From Pseudomonadota bacterium (GTDB lineage: Bacteria; Pseudomonadota; Alphaproteobacteria; Rhizobiales; Devosiaceae), in NCBI GenBank assembly GCA_023415605.1, contig JAEZKB010000308.1:1-5854 (forward strand): a stretch of 5,854 nt of DNA, read 5' to 3'. A program made the translations under genes and the position numbers. Shown in pieces: positions 5,841 to 5,854 of the stretch. The notes under the pieces are model-generated. The model did no database searches and was not told where the DNA came from. It was given only the letters and a program-made list of their open reading frames with translations. The first letter of the stretch is position 1; every line of letters starts with the position of its first letter.

Positions 5841-5854
5841 TCCCCCTTGGGGGA
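5841..5854. repeat. C-run/G-run inverted repeat downstream of the DUF3987 gene (possibly a terminator, cut by edge)
   Basis: TCCCCC, TT, GGGGGA form exact 6-base arms around a 2-base centre, 29 bases after the DUF3987 stop. Similar C-rich/G-rich palindromes are common between genes in Rhizobiales, which is recalled rather than tested here. It may act as a transcription stop or be a dispersed intergenic repeat. The element touches the window end, so flanking arms and any T-run cannot be seen. Confidence 0.4.

Noticed and set aside
1..5854. CRISPR array, tRNA or rRNA gene, insertion sequence
   Set aside because: No regularly spaced repeats, no T-arm-like GGTTCRA segment in a cloverleaf context, and no transposase motifs with terminal inverted repeats were seen on either strand.

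Overview
The window looks like part of an alphaproteobacterial (Rhizobiales-like) accessory region, a defence island built around a Gabija anti-phage system. The organism guess is inference. It rests on the G+C-rich third codon positions, the alphaproteobacterial flavour of the DUF3987 protein and the Phd/VapB-type antitoxin, and the C-run/G-run palindrome at the right edge. No lineage marker gene is present.

Layout. (1) Positions 1-1012, minus strand: the first 337 codons of gajB, a UvrD/Rep-type superfamily 1 helicase cut by the left window edge. (2) Positions 1005-2807, minus strand: gajA, a complete OLD-family ATPase-TOPRIM endonuclease. The two genes overlap by 8 bases in the order gajA then gajB, the canonical Gabija arrangement. 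(3) Positions 2859-3236: a non-coding or decayed gap with an A+T-rich, promoter-like patch upstream of gajA. (4) About 3237-4020, plus strand: a CoiA-like nuclease gene (N-terminal zinc-ribbon-like CxxC plus PD-(D/E)XK-type core) that is clearly homologous end to end but broken by at least three, probably four, single-base frameshifts. (5) About 4027-4255, minus strand: a Phd/VapB-type antitoxin with an intact N-terminal half and an excellent ribosome binding site, but with a stop and a frameshift before its C-terminal toxin-binding part. No partner toxin is visible. (6) Positions 4370-5812, plus strand: an intact DUF3987 protein (P-loop NTPase, primase/helicase-associated type) with its own promoter and a C-terminal winged-helix-like domain. 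It diverges from the antitoxin across a 114-base gap that holds a perfect 10-base palindrome. (7) The right edge is a C6/G6-type inverted repeat.

How it fits together. GajA and GajB are known to assemble into one large complex that senses nucleotide depletion and DNA ends during phage infection and cleaves DNA. In this window that is the only apparently functional defence module. The neighbouring broken nuclease and broken antitoxin are the debris expected in a fast-turnover island, and the DUF3987 gene is typical of integrative elements and phage-plasmid cargo. The Gabija genes are visibly less G+C-rich than the DUF3987 gene, which fits separate acquisition. No RNA gene, CRISPR array, integrase or insertion sequence could be recognised.
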